DNA from: Natrinema versiforme | GTDB lineage: Archaea > Halobacteriota > Halobacteria > Halobacteriales > Natrialbaceae | Direction: 5' to 3' | Length of the DNA: 64,000 nt | NCBI RefSeq assembly: GCF_005576615.1 | Contig: NZ_CP040330.1 | Coordinates: 3,410,001-3,474,000 of the forward strand | In this document: positions 34,439 to 43,100 of the stretch, piece after piece | Numbering within the stretch: position 1 is the first letter of the stretch | Layout of the letters: every line of letters starts with the position of its first letter | The notes under the pieces: model-generated | What the model was told of the DNA's origin: nothing | Seen by the model: the letters and a program-made list of their open reading frames with translations, nothing else | Database searches by the model: none | Made by a program: the position numbers and the translations under genes

Positions 34439-35698
34439 ATGGATGATATGGAATACCACGACTCGGAGAAAGCGACGGACGTTGCGGGGCGAGTAGAAGA
34501 CTTCATGGACGAAGTCGTCATTCCGCGCGAGCGAGAGGCGCTGGCCACGGGCGAGGAGATCACGATGGACGAAATCGAGGAGATGTGGGAGCTGGCCAAA
34601 GAGCGCGATCTGTTCGCCCCGCAGGTTCCCGAGGAGTACGGCGGGCAGGGCTTGGACTTCAGCGACATGCTGCCGTCGTTCGAACAGGTCGGGCGCTCGC
34701 TCATCGGCGCGCTGTCGATCCGCGCGAACGCGCCCCAAGAGGGGAACATGCACACCTTGGAGATGGTGGGGACCGAGGACCAGAAAGCGGAGTATCTGCG
34801 CCCACTCGTCCAGGGCGAGCTCTCCTCTGCGTTCGCGATGACCGAACCCAAACAGGGCGGCGGCTCGGACCCGAAGATGCTCCAGAGCACCGCCGTCAAG
34901 GACGGCGACGAGTGGGTCATCAACGCCCACAAGTGGTGGACCTCCGACGGGTTGAACGCGGACTTCTATCTGGTGATGGCCCGGACCGATCTGGACGCCC
35001 ACCCCTACGAGGGCACTTCGATCATCCTCGTTCCGCGGGACGCTGACGGCGTCGAGGTCGTGCGGAACATCCCCCATCTCGGCGGTCACGGCATCACCGA
35101 ACGCGAGGGCGGCCACGCCGAAGTGAAGTTCGACAACGTCCGGGTTCCCGTCGAGAACACGATCGGCGAGGAAAACGAGGGGTTCCGGATCGCCCAGATG
35201 CGACTCGGGGGCGGCCGGCTGACCCACTGCATGCGCTACTCCGGCATGGCCGAGCGCTCGCTCGACATCGCCAAGGCCTACCTGCAGGAACGGGAGGCCT
35301 TCGGCACGAAACTCGAGGAGAAACAGGCGCTGCGCCACCGCATCGCCGACGCCGAAACGCGGCTGCACGCCGCCCGTTGTATGGTCCGTCACGCCGCCCG
35401 CGAACTCGACGAAAGCGACGCCCGCATCGAGGTCGCGATGTCGAAGATGTTCACCGCGAACGTTACCAACGAAACGATCGACCTCGCCCTGCAGTGTTGT
35501 GGCGGCAACGGGATCGGCAAGGACCTGCCGATCGCGCACTTCTACGAGAACGTCCGCGCGTTCCGCCTCGTCGACGGGGCCGACGAGGTCCACCGCCGCT
35601 CGATCGCCCGCTGGGCCTTCGAGGACGTCGACGAGACCGAGATCGAGAACGCGCTCCAGTTCGACGAGGACCTGCGGATCGACGCCCTCGATGACTGA
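34439..35698 (+). CDS. Acyl-CoA dehydrogenase, ACAD10/11-like
   Basis: 419 residues. FAFxTEP-type FAD loop SSAFAMTEPKQGGGSDPK, KWWTSDG, GHGITEREGGHAEVKFDNVRVP and CCGGNGIGKDLPIAHFYENVRAFRL are present. The segment after the last helix reads VDGADEVHRRSIARW, like the GPDEVH signature of ACAD10/ACAD11-type enzymes, instead of YEGTxEI of classical members, so the catalytic base differs from that of the dehydrogenases at 12913 and 19444. The likely substrates are branched or modified long-chain acyl-CoAs. A MaoC hydratase follows 152 bp downstream on the same strand. Confidence 0.9.
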   Translation: MDDMEYHDSEKATDVAGRVEDFMDEVVIPREREALATGEEITMDEIEEMWELAKERDLFAPQVPEEYGGQGLDFSDMLPSFEQVGRSLIGALSIRANAPQEGNMHTLEMVGTEDQKAEYLRPLVQGELSSAFAMTEPKQGGGSDPKMLQSTAVKDGDEWVINAHKWWTSDGLNADFYLVMARTDLDAHPYEGTSIILVPRDADGVEVVRNIPHLGGHGITEREGGHAEVKFDNVRVPVENTIGEENEGFRIAQMRLGGGRLTHCMRYSGMAERSLDIAKAYLQEREAFGTKLEEKQALRHRIADAETRLHAARCMVRHAARELDESDARIEVAMSKMFTANVTNETIDLALQCCGGNGIGKDLPIAHFYENVRAFRLVDGADEVHRRSIARWAFEDVDETEIENALQFDEDLRIDALDD

Positions 35699-35850
35699 CC
35701 GAACGGAGTCCGGGGCCCGGAAGCGGTTCCGGTACGCCGATTGTGTCCGAACCGCGGCCGCGATGAGACGCGGACAGCGCGGTCCCGGCCGGGGCTCGAG
35801 CGACGCGAAACGACAATCCGACGCGGCGACCGACGCCGCGGGGGGTCGCC

Positions 35851-36864
35851 GTGCCGACTAAGCCCCTCGCGGACCTCGAGGCGATGGTCGGCGACTCGCG
35901 GGTCACCGTCGAGGAGTTCCGGATCGAACCCGGCAAGGTCGAGGAGTTCGCGCGGGCGATCACGGCCGAGGACCCCGTTTTCCGCGACGAGGCGGCGGCC
36001 GCCGAACGGGGCTACGACCACGTGCCCGCGCCGCTTACGTACACGCAGGTCGGCCGGTTCCCGCGGTACACGCCCGCCGACGTCGACGGGAAGGGCTTCG
36101 ACCTCGGCTTCCGACCGGAGTACGTCCTCCACGGCGAGCAGGCCTACGAGTACGAGCGCCCGGTCGCCGTCGGCGACGTGCTCGAGGGGACGACCACCCT
36201 CGCGGACGTCTTCCAGCGCGAGGGCGGCCGCGCAGGGACGATGACCTTCGCCGTCCTCGAGACGGAGTACCGGACCCGGGACGGCGAACTCGTGCTCACC
36301 GACCGGTCGACCGCGATCGAAACGGAGGGCGCGGTCGACGACGAAAGCGACCCCGACGATTCCGCGAGCGACGCCCCCGACGCGACCGAGCCTGACGGCG
36401 GCACCGCCGGCTCGGAGTCGGCGGTGCCATCGACCGCGGCGGACGAATTCGACCGAGTCCGTACCGCCGCCGATCTTGCGGTCGGCGACACCGGGCCGAC
36501 GGTCGTCGTCGAGGACCTCGATCGCAAGCAGTTCGTCAAGTACGCGGGGGCGAGCGGCGACTTCAATCCGATTCACTACGACGAACCATACGCCACGGCC
36601 GCGGGCAACGAGAGCGTCTTCGGGCAGGGGATGTTCACCGCCGGCGTCGCCTCCAGAGTCGTCACCGACTGGTTCGATCTCGCTGCCGTCTCGAGTTTCG
36701 GCGTCCGGTTCCAGTCCCGCGTGTTCCCCGGTGACACCGTCGTCGCGACCGGCGAAGTCGTCGACGTCGACCGGGATTCGGGAACCGTCGAAACCGAACT
36801 CGAGGCGTCCACGGCCGACGGCGAGACGCTGCTGACCGGAACCGCGACGGCCGCCCTCGAGTAG
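35851..36864 (+). CDS. Double-hotdog MaoC-like hydratase ((R)-specific enoyl-CoA hydratase type)
   Basis: 337 residues in two hotdog domains joined by an acidic linker at about 160-195. Domain 1 (FARAITAEDPVFRD, AERGYDHVPAPLTY) resembles the FAS1-like/MaoC N-terminal dehydratase domain, HadA-like. Domain 2 carries the hydratase-2 motif YAGASGDFNPIHYDEPYA with catalytic Asp and His. The pair would form a pseudo-dimer hydrating trans-2-enoyl-CoA. Mesaconyl-CoA hydratase of haloarchaea has a similar build, so that substrate cannot be excluded. The frame opens with GTG at 35851; the next ATG (35884) would delete part of domain 1. Confidence 0.85.
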   Translation: MPTKPLADLEAMVGDSRVTVEEFRIEPGKVEEFARAITAEDPVFRDEAAAAERGYDHVPAPLTYTQVGRFPRYTPADVDGKGFDLGFRPEYVLHGEQAYEYERPVAVGDVLEGTTTLADVFQREGGRAGTMTFAVLETEYRTRDGELVLTDRSTAIETEGAVDDESDPDDSASDAPDATEPDGGTAGSESAVPSTAADEFDRVRTAADLAVGDTGPTVVVEDLDRKQFVKYAGASGDFNPIHYDEPYATAAGNESVFGQGMFTAGVASRVVTDWFDLAAVSSFGVRFQSRVFPGDTVVATGEVVDVDRDSGTVETELEASTADGETLLTGTATAALE

Positions 36865-37393
36865 CGCGGGGGACCGGATACCGACCGGCGAGTGGTGAAA
36901 TATCCGGCGTATCGGCCGCGGAACGGCCGATGTTTGGCCGTTTGTTGATTACACACCTAGCCGTGTAATCCCTCGAGAGACGGGTTCGAGGGGAGATAGC
37001 GCCAACTCGTCTTCGCGCGTTCGAAGTCGAACGCGGGGTGGTCGAGTCGCCGACTACCCGGTTGAACGCGAGTTATTGACAGTCGGAAAACTATATCTCA
37101 TAGGTGAGAGTACGGATCGGTTCGCAGTCCGATCTAACGCACACGCCGAACGAAACGCAACCGCAGATTCGAGACGAACTGTTCGTTGGGGTCGAGAAGT
37201 AAACTGGACCTTCTCGCCGTTTTCGTCGCCATCGGCGATCGGCTCGGGCACGCTTTCGGTCCGGGTTCCGTCGCGAACTCGAGACGTCACTCGGGGACTG
37301 ACGACGTTTTGCGGGGCCAGTTCTCCACCTGAGAGATATTCGATAGGACGGGGGAGTTAGCAGATTCGTTCGAAGTCGTTCGTTTCATCTCCG
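36865..37393. other. Intergenic region with one clear palindrome
   Basis: 529 bases between convergent genes (MaoC hydratase and MATE exporter). GATTACAC-N8-GTGTAATC at 36947-36970 is the only structure that stands out; no credible reading frame is present. Confidence 0.5.
36947..36970. repeat. 24-bp inverted repeat GATTACAC-N8-GTGTAATC
   Basis: Perfect 8-bp arms with an 8-base spacer (ACCTAGCC), 82 bp after the MaoC stop codon. The gene pair is convergent, so a termination or RNA-processing role is as possible as protein binding. Confidence 0.5.
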
Positions 37394-38776
37394 TTAGCCG
37401 GCCTCGTCCGCTCGCTCGGCCATCATCGACGCGGCCGTCGCCGCCCAGTCGCCCCAGACGAACCCGATCGCGACGACGAGCGCCCACCACGCGTAGCTGA
37501 GCACGATCCCGACGTAAACACCGGTGAGTCCGTAGTCGAAGGTCACACCGGCGAGATACGAAAAGCCGAGCAGGAAGCCGGCGGTTCCAGTGAATCGGGC
37601 GTAGAATGGGGTGCGCGTATCGCCCGCGCCGCGGAGGCTCCCCGACAACGGGAAGAAGAGGCCGAAGAAGAACATCGAGACGCCGAAGACGCGAGCGAAG
37701 GTCGCGGCGTACTCGAGGGTAGCCGGGTCGGAGGTGAACAGCCGGGCGATCGGGGTCGCCCCGACGAGCAGGACGATTCCGGCGAGTCCGAGCGTGAGGA
37801 CGCTCAGCGCCGTGATCGCCAGTCCCGCGAACCGCGCGTCGTCGGGCCGGCCCTCGCCGAGGGTCTGTCCGACGACGATGCTCGCGGCGACGCTGTAGGA
37901 GCGGTACAGCGGGCCGCTGAACTGCTGGTAGATCCGCCGCCCGATGTGGTAGGCCGCCGTCACTTCGGTGCCGAAGGTGAGCAAGAGCGCGTTAAAGGGG
38001 AAGTTCGCGAGCGAGGTGCTCATTCCTTCGGCGAAGTTCGGCAGGCTCACCGCGACGAGTTGGCGCGTGATCGTGAGACTCCGCGGGCGAGCGAACGAGA
38101 GGTCGGTCCGATCGACCGCGATCGCGGCCGTGATCGCGACGGCCTCGACCGTGCGGCCGATCGCCGTCGCCAGCCCGACGCCGACGATTCCGAGCGCCGG
38201 GAGGCCGCCGAGACCGAGCCCTAACCCGGCCGTCGCACCGATGTTGATCACGTTCGCGGTACCGTTGACCACCATCGGCGTCCGCGTATCGCCGGTGCCC
38301 TGCAGCGAGCGCGCGCCGACGAGACCGACGATGCGCATCGGCGCAGCGGCGAAGACCAGCGCGAGGTAGCGCCCGCCGGTCTCGGCCACGTCGGGTTCGG
38401 CACCCAGCAGGGCGATCAGCGGCCGGGACAGGAAGACCCCAACGAGTACAAGCGGCAATCCAAGCAGAAAGCCGATGAGAAACGCCTGCGTGATCGCCCG
38501 GTCTCGAGTCGCCGCCGCACCCCGGCCGGTGTCCTGACTCGAGAGGGTGATCGCGCCGGTTCCGAGGCCGAGCCCGATCCGCAGCGGGAGTTGGGCGTAG
38601 AGATCCGCGAGCCCGACGGCGGCGACGGCGGTGGGCGAGAACAGCCCGGTGACGATGATGTCGACCGTCCGCATCAGCGTGTTGAGCGTCTGCTGGACCG
38701 CGATCGGCCACGAGAGGGAGAACGTCCGCCGCCAAACGCGCCGGACGCGCCGGACGCGGGTCCCGTGTTCGGCCAT
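37394..38776 (-). CDS. MATE family multidrug/Na+ exporter
   Basis: 460 residues with twelve predicted helices in two homologous halves. The MATE pattern is visible in SLSWPIAVQQTLNTLMRTVDIIVTG followed by FSPTAVAAVGLADLY near the N-terminus and SLPNFAEGMSTSLANFPFN with GTEVTAAYHIGRR in the second half; QGTGDTRTPM and RGAGDTRTPF are the paired loops typical of the family. It extrudes cationic compounds in exchange for Na+ or H+. I chose ATG 38776 (MAEHGTRV); the longer upstream frame runs into the divergent promoter. It is divergent from an SDR gene. Confidence 0.92.
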   Translation of the reverse strand: MAEHGTRVRRVRRVWRRTFSLSWPIAVQQTLNTLMRTVDIIVTGLFSPTAVAAVGLADLYAQLPLRIGLGLGTGAITLSSQDTGRGAAATRDRAITQAFLIGFLLGLPLVLVGVFLSRPLIALLGAEPDVAETGGRYLALVFAAAPMRIVGLVGARSLQGTGDTRTPMVVNGTANVINIGATAGLGLGLGGLPALGIVGVGLATAIGRTVEAVAITAAIAVDRTDLSFARPRSLTITRQLVAVSLPNFAEGMSTSLANFPFNALLLTFGTEVTAAYHIGRRIYQQFSGPLYRSYSVAASIVVGQTLGEGRPDDARFAGLAITALSVLTLGLAGIVLLVGATPIARLFTSDPATLEYAATFARVFGVSMFFFGLFFPLSGSLRGAGDTRTPFYARFTGTAGFLLGFSYLAGVTFDYGLTGVYVGIVLSYAWWALVVAIGFVWGDWAATAASMMAERADEAG

Positions 38777-38970
38777 ACAGCGGCTAGGACGGACAACCGG
38801 CGGATCAACGTGTTGGTCCCGATAGGGGTCGACGCCGCGCTCGGCGGCCGACGTGGGCGGGTAGTTCGAGAGCTGTGCGATGAGTCGATGCCGCACCCCT
38901 ATTTTATCATTGTTAAAGTCTGGTGCCGTTTTGTGGAACAGTCGGGGTGTTGCGTCGGATAACCATGAAC

Positions 38971-38980
38971 GAATTTATGT
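38971..38980 (+). promoter_or_regulatory. TATA box of the SDR gene
   Basis: GAATTTATGT is centred about 28 bp upstream of the ATG at 39004, supporting that start and a leaderless mRNA. Confidence 0.5.
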
Positions 38981-39003
38981 GGCAGCCGACCGATGCTGTG
39001 CTC

Positions 39004-39762
39004 ATGCGACTCGAAGATCAAACGGTAGTCATCACCGGTGCAGCGTCGGGGATCGGGCAAGCGACGGCCGAGCGCTGCGCCGAGGAGGGCGCACGCGTCA
39101 TCGTCACGGACATCGACACCGACGGCGGCGAGGCGGTCGCACAGGCCATCGAGGAGGATGGCGGCGACGCGGCGTTCTACGAACTCGACGTCACCGACAG
39201 CGACCAGTTCCACGCGGTCGTCGACGAGGTCGCCGAGACCCACGGACTCGACGTGATGATCAACAACGCCGGCACCGGCCACCCGGGCGGCAGCCTCGAG
39301 ACGCTCGAGGACGACGTCCGGGACTTCGTCATCGACATCAACATCAAGGGGGTCTGGAACGGCTGTCACGCGGCGCTTCCCCACCTGAAAGAGCAGGGCC
39401 ACGGTGCGATCGTCAACGTCGGCTCGCTGGCGAGTATCCTCGGACTCCCCAAGCAGTCCGCCTACTCGATGAGCAAGGGCGCAGTGTTGAACATGACGAA
39501 GGCCGTCGCCGCCGAGGCCGGCCCTCACGGCGTCCGCGCGAACACGGTCTGTCCCGGCTTCACCGAGACCTCGCTGCTCGATCAGTACCTCGAGGACCAA
39601 GAGGACCCCGAGGCGGCCCGCAAGCGGATGATCGAACAGTACCCGCTCAAGCGGCTGGCCGAGCCGGAGGAAATCGCGGACGCGATCCTGTTCCTGGCGA
39701 GCGAGGAGTCGTCGTTCGTCAACGGCCACGGGCTAGTCGTCGACGGCGGCTTCTCGGCGTGA
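39004..39762 (+). CDS. Short-chain dehydrogenase/reductase (classical SDR)
   Basis: 252 residues. The cofactor motif TGAASGIG spans residues 11-18; Asp36 in VTDIDTD after the second strand suggests NAD preference over NADP. NNAG is at 87-90, Ser141 and YSMSK with Tyr154/Lys158 form the catalytic set, and the C-terminus FVNGHGLVVDGGFSA is typical of glucose/3-oxoacyl-reductase-type SDRs. The substrate is an alcohol or ketone that cannot be specified. The start was set by the TATA box and by alignment with classical SDR N-termini. Confidence 0.92.
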   Translation: MRLEDQTVVITGAASGIGQATAERCAEEGARVIVTDIDTDGGEAVAQAIEEDGGDAAFYELDVTDSDQFHAVVDEVAETHGLDVMINNAGTGHPGGSLETLEDDVRDFVIDINIKGVWNGCHAALPHLKEQGHGAIVNVGSLASILGLPKQSAYSMSKGAVLNMTKAVAAEAGPHGVRANTVCPGFTETSLLDQYLEDQEDPEAARKRMIEQYPLKRLAEPEEIADAILFLASEESSFVNGHGLVVDGGFSA

Positions 39763-39795
39763 ACTGAGCGGTCACGCCGCCGTTTCGCTCACTTC

Positions 39796-40767
39796 TTACT
39801 CCTCGCGGACCAGCGCCACGCTCGCGAGCTGGTCGCCCGCGGTCACGGTCGCCTCGCGGGTGAGCGCGTAGAGCACGCCGTCCCGGTCCGCGCGGGCCTC
39901 GTGGAGCGGCTCGTATGTCGTCGGGTGATAGACCGTCCCGAGCGCCGCGCCCTCCGAGAGTGACGCTCCGATCTCGAGTCCCGGCTCGGGCCGGAAGAGT
40001 CCAGAGTCGTCGGCGGTGACCTGTCCGAGGTGGTTCCGCGCGACGATCGGATCGCGGTCTGGAACCTCGCCCGGAAGGAGACCGAGGTACCGACAGACGT
40101 CGAGCAGTCCCTCGATCCCCTCCGCGACGACCTCCTCGAGGATCTGTTTGTTATGGGCGAGTTCGGGCGTGATCGACGGGATCCCCTCCTCGGCGGCGGC
40201 GACCCGAAGCTTTCCCGCGAAGCCGCGGCGGTGCCACTCGTCGGGGGCCTCCTCGTCGGCCTGCTCGGACAGCAGGAGGTCGGTTCCGAAGGCGTCGGCG
40301 AGGCTGCGCGAGCGCTCGTCGTCCTCGCGGTAGACGACGTGGGGAAGCATGTTCGGGCTGCCCGTGTGGAGGTCGACGAGGGCGTCGGCGGCCGTGACGT
40401 ACTCCCAGAGACGAGCGGCCATGCGCTGGTGGAGGCTGCCCTCGTCGTCGCCCGGCCAGATCCGGTTCATGTTGGGGTTGACGCTATCGAGTTGCTCCGG
40501 GGTGGTGTAGGAGACGCGATCGAAGGTCAGCGGGTTCGCGACGGGGACGGCGATCACGGTTCCGGACAGCGACTCGAGGGGCAGGCGCTCGTGGAACCGC
40601 CGGAGTACCTCCGTCCCGTTTATCTCGCGGCCGTGCTGGGCCGCCTGCACGTACAGGGTCGGGCCCGGCTCGTCGCCGCGATAGGTGTGGACCGTCGTCG
40701 TCAGTTCCACGCCCGACGGCAACCGGGCGAGCGTGATCCGCTCGGCCGTGTGCGTGCCTGCGCTCAT
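39796..40767 (-). CDS. Succinylglutamate desuccinylase/aspartoacylase-family deacylase
   Basis: 323 residues, M14-type zinc hydrolase. QAAQHGREINGTE holds the first metal pair (His and Glu), DLHTGSPNMLP the second His, and ITPELAHNKQILEE a later conserved Glu. The C-terminal part (ADDSGLFRPEPGLEIGASLSEG followed by LGTVY) is the barrel-sandwich region common in AstE/AspA-like proteins. These enzymes remove acyl groups from acyl-amino acids or similar. It is convergent with the SDR gene, 33 bp apart. The start at 40767 follows the predicted domain start. Confidence 0.87.
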   Translation of the reverse strand: MSAGTHTAERITLARLPSGVELTTTVHTYRGDEPGPTLYVQAAQHGREINGTEVLRRFHERLPLESLSGTVIAVPVANPLTFDRVSYTTPEQLDSVNPNMNRIWPGDDEGSLHQRMAARLWEYVTAADALVDLHTGSPNMLPHVVYREDDERSRSLADAFGTDLLLSEQADEEAPDEWHRRGFAGKLRVAAAEEGIPSITPELAHNKQILEEVVAEGIEGLLDVCRYLGLLPGEVPDRDPIVARNHLGQVTADDSGLFRPEPGLEIGASLSEGAALGTVYHPTTYEPLHEARADRDGVLYALTREATVTAGDQLASVALVREE

Positions 40768-40864
40768 GTCCCGCCGTTCTACGTCCCGCGGTATGTACCT
40801 GCGGCCGCCCCTCGCCACCATCACCCGAATTCGTAGCTGAAAATAGCGGAGGAAGAGCAGTGGC

Positions 40865-41197
40865 TTACCAGTGAACGTATTCGGAGAGTTGCGCTGTCGC
40901 CTCGTCGACGATATCGTTCCGCAATCTGCCCTGGTAGCTCTCGATCAGGTCCGAATCGATCGAATTGACCGACCACGGCATGATCGAACTCGATCGAGGC
41001 GCACCTCCCTCTTCCCAGTCCGCCTCGTCCAGCGGGATTCGTTCCTCGTACCACGTCCGAGTCGTGAGCGAGAGCGAGATATATTGTTCCCCGTGAAACG
41101 GCGTCTTCTCGTAATCGATGAGTAGAAACGGACGACCGCTCGAGCCATCTCTGAACGGATCGAGAGCGACGACGACGTCGCCGCGCTCGTAACTCAT
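40865..41197 (-). CDS. MazF/PemK-like toxin
   Basis: 110 residues. The N-terminal beta core YERGDVVVALDPFRDG, then SSGRPFLLIDYE and QYISLSLTTRTW follow the PemK/MazF SH3-like barrel, whose members are mRNA interferases. It begins 2 bp after the stop codon of the winged-helix gene on the same strand, the standard antitoxin-then-toxin order. An alternative is a non-toxic MazF-fold protein, but the pairing argues for a toxin. Confidence 0.8.
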   Translation of the reverse strand: MSYERGDVVVALDPFRDGSSGRPFLLIDYEKTPFHGEQYISLSLTTRTWYEERIPLDEADWEEGGAPRSSSIMPWSVNSIDSDLIESYQGRLRNDIVDEATAQLSEYVHW

Positions 41198-41199
41198 CG

Positions 41200-41544
41200 C
41201 TATTCGCCCTCGGCAGCGTGTTCTCGCCACTCCTCGAGGTCTTCTTCCCCGTATCGCTCGTCCAGCGCCTCCATGATCCGGTGTGTGCGGTATGCATCGC
41301 GAACGGTCTCTCGTTCACCGATCGCCCAGTAGTCTCCCTTGTGTCGAACGAGGTTCCGGTCCTCGAGGCGGCTGAGAACCGTCCCGATCGAATTTTTCTT
41401 GATGTCGATCCGTTCAGCGATCTCGGAGGGGGTGTACGCCTTATCGTCGTTCGTCGCGAGGAATCGAACGACCATCTCGGCGTTCGTGAGTGTATTCAGT
41501 TCGTCACTGGAACTCTCATCGAACGTCTCGATGTCGATCGGCAT
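41200..41544 (-). CDS. Winged-helix (MarR-like) antitoxin
   Basis: 114 residues. Residues about 22-85 form a winged helix: LTNAEMVVRFLATNDDKAYTP, then EIAERIDIKKNSIGTVLSRLEDRNLVRHKGDYW. The C-terminal acidic helix (ALDERYGEEDLEEWREH) could neutralise the toxin encoded 2 bp downstream. DNA binding would give autorepression. The start at 41544 (MPIDIETF) was chosen because the few residues encoded upstream are hydrophobic and atypical. Confidence 0.82.
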   Translation of the reverse strand: MPIDIETFDESSSDELNTLTNAEMVVRFLATNDDKAYTPSEIAERIDIKKNSIGTVLSRLEDRNLVRHKGDYWAIGERETVRDAYRTHRIMEALDERYGEEDLEEWREHAAEGE

Positions 41545-41668
41545 GGACGTCAGTAGTGTACAGAGAGTCATAGATGTTTTCCTGTAAGTGGAGTAAGCGA
41601 TTACACGCGGGCAGCCTCATCCGAGCGAGACCACTAGCGTTTTCACTCGTCCCGCCGTCCCGGAACCT

Positions 41669-42187
41669 ATGGGAGACGTTACTGCGACGCTGCACACCAA
41701 CAAGGGCGATATCGATGTCGAACTCTACGACGAGCGCGCGCCGCGGACCGTCGATAACTTCGTCGGGCTCGCGACCGGCGGCAAGACCTGGGAAGACCCC
41801 GAGACGGGCGAGGAGGTCGAGGACGAGCCGCTGTACGACGACGTGGCTTTCCACCGCGTCATCGAGGACTTCATGATTCAGGGCGGCGACCCGACCGAGA
41901 CCGGTCGCGGCGGCCCCGGCTACCAGTTCGACGACGAGTTCCACGACGAACTCCGCCACGACGACGCGGGGGTTCTGAGCATGGCTAACTCCGGCCCCGA
42001 CACCAACGGCTCGCAGTTCTTCATCACGCTCGACGCCCAGCCCCACCTTGACGACCGCCACTCCGTCTTCGGCAAGGTCACCGACGGGATGGACGTCGTC
42101 CGTGAAATCGGCACCGTCGACACGAACGCGAACGACCAGCCGAAAGAAGCGGTCGTCCTCGAGTCGGTCTCCGTCGACTACGAGTAA
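41669..42187 (+). CDS. Cyclophilin-type peptidyl-prolyl cis-trans isomerase
   Basis: 172 residues, cytoplasmic. Cyclophilin signatures are VDNFVGLATG, YDDVAFHRVIEDFMIQGGDPTETG with the catalytic Arg in FHRV, GVLSMANSGPDTNGSQFFITL and HSVFGKVTDGMDVV. It accelerates proline isomerisation during protein folding. A second cyclophilin with a lipoprotein leader lies 133 bp downstream and is about three-quarters identical by eye, indicating tandem duplication. Confidence 0.95.
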   Translation: MGDVTATLHTNKGDIDVELYDERAPRTVDNFVGLATGGKTWEDPETGEEVEDEPLYDDVAFHRVIEDFMIQGGDPTETGRGGPGYQFDDEFHDELRHDDAGVLSMANSGPDTNGSQFFITLDAQPHLDDRHSVFGKVTDGMDVVREIGTVDTNANDQPKEAVVLESVSVDYE

Positions 42188-42320
42188 TCGTCGCCGGCCG
42201 AACGCGGCCGTTTCGATCGATTTTACGGTGGGTCGCGCGCTCGAGTCGACTCGAGCGGACCGCCCACCGCTTGCGACCCGAATCCGATAGCGTTAGGTCG
42301 ACCCCGCACCCACGAGCGGT

Positions 42321-42983
42321 ATCACTCGCTATCGACGACCGCTACTGGCCGGCATCGGCTCGAGTCTCGGACTCGTGCTCGCGGGCTGTGCGAGCGACGG
42401 CGGAGACGAGACGGACGAAGAGACGACTCCCGACGCGGACGAGTCCGCGACGACTGCAACAGTAAGCGGCGACCGCACGGCGACGCTGCACACGAGCGAG
42501 GGCGACGTCGAGGTCGAACTCTACGGCGACCGCGTCCCCCGAACCGTCGAGAACTTCGTCGGGCTCGCGACGGGCGAGCGCGCGTGGACCGACCCCGAAA
42601 CGGGCGAAAAAGCCGAGGGCGAACCGCTGTACGACGATGTCGCCTTCCACCGCGTCATCGAGGACTTCATGATCCAGACCGGCGATCCGACCGGCACCGG
42701 TCGCGGCGGCCCCGGCTACCGGTTCGACGACGAATTTCACGAGGACCTGCGCCACGACGACGCGGGGGTTCTGAGCATGGCCAACTCCGGCCCCGACACC
42801 AACGGCTCGCAGTTCTTCATCACGCTCGCTCCCCAACCCCACCTCGACGGCCGCCACGCCGTCTTCGGGCGAGTCGTCGACGGAATGGCTATCGTCCGCG
42901 AAATCGGCAGCGTCGAAACCGACGGCAACGACCGGCCGACGGACGCCGTCGTGCTCGAGTCGGTCTCGGTCGACGGCGAGTAG
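42321..42983 (+). CDS. Lipoprotein cyclophilin lacking an ordinary start codon
   Basis: The frame is open from just after a TAG at 42294-42296. Residues read ITRYRRPLLAGIGSSLGLVL then AGC, an intact twin-arginine-like lipoprotein leader, but its first codon is ATC at 42321 where an ATG would be expected. The only accepted start codon before the mature protein is GTG 42375, which would leave MLAGC with no signal peptide. The cyclophilin domain that follows is complete (FHRVIEDFMIQTGDP, MANSGPDTNGSQFFITL). Options are a rare ATC start, a mutated start codon or a sequencing error. If expressed with the leader, it is an extracytoplasmic prolyl isomerase. Confidence 0.7.
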   Translation: MTRYRRPLLAGIGSSLGLVLAGCASDGGDETDEETTPDADESATTATVSGDRTATLHTSEGDVEVELYGDRVPRTVENFVGLATGERAWTDPETGEKAEGEPLYDDVAFHRVIEDFMIQTGDPTGTGRGGPGYRFDDEFHEDLRHDDAGVLSMANSGPDTNGSQFFITLAPQPHLDGRHAVFGRVVDGMAIVREIGSVETDGNDRPTDAVVLESVSVDGE

Positions 42984-43038
42984 GGTGACCGCCGCGGAGG
43001 CGGCGACGGACCTCGGAATCACCGGCCTACGGGCCGGA

Positions 43039-43060
43039 CCGTTCCGTTCGACCGGAACGG
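43039..43060. promoter_or_regulatory. Putative operator upstream of the PAS histidine kinase
   Basis: CCGTTCCG-TTCGAC-CGGAACGG, perfect 8-bp arms. It lies immediately upstream of the TATA-like TTTTACCGTA (43070-43079), which is about 27 bp from the ATG at 43101, in the position of an activator or repressor site. Confidence 0.55.
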
Positions 43061-43100
43061 ACCAAGACGTTTTACCGTATGCGCTGCTGTATTTCGGTGA

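Noticed and set aside
35691-35861. 56-residue frame overlapping the ACAD stop (ATGA) and the MaoC GTG start
   Set aside because: Overlap suggests coupling, but the translation is Arg/Gly-rich and unlike haloarchaeal proteins; treated as intergenic.
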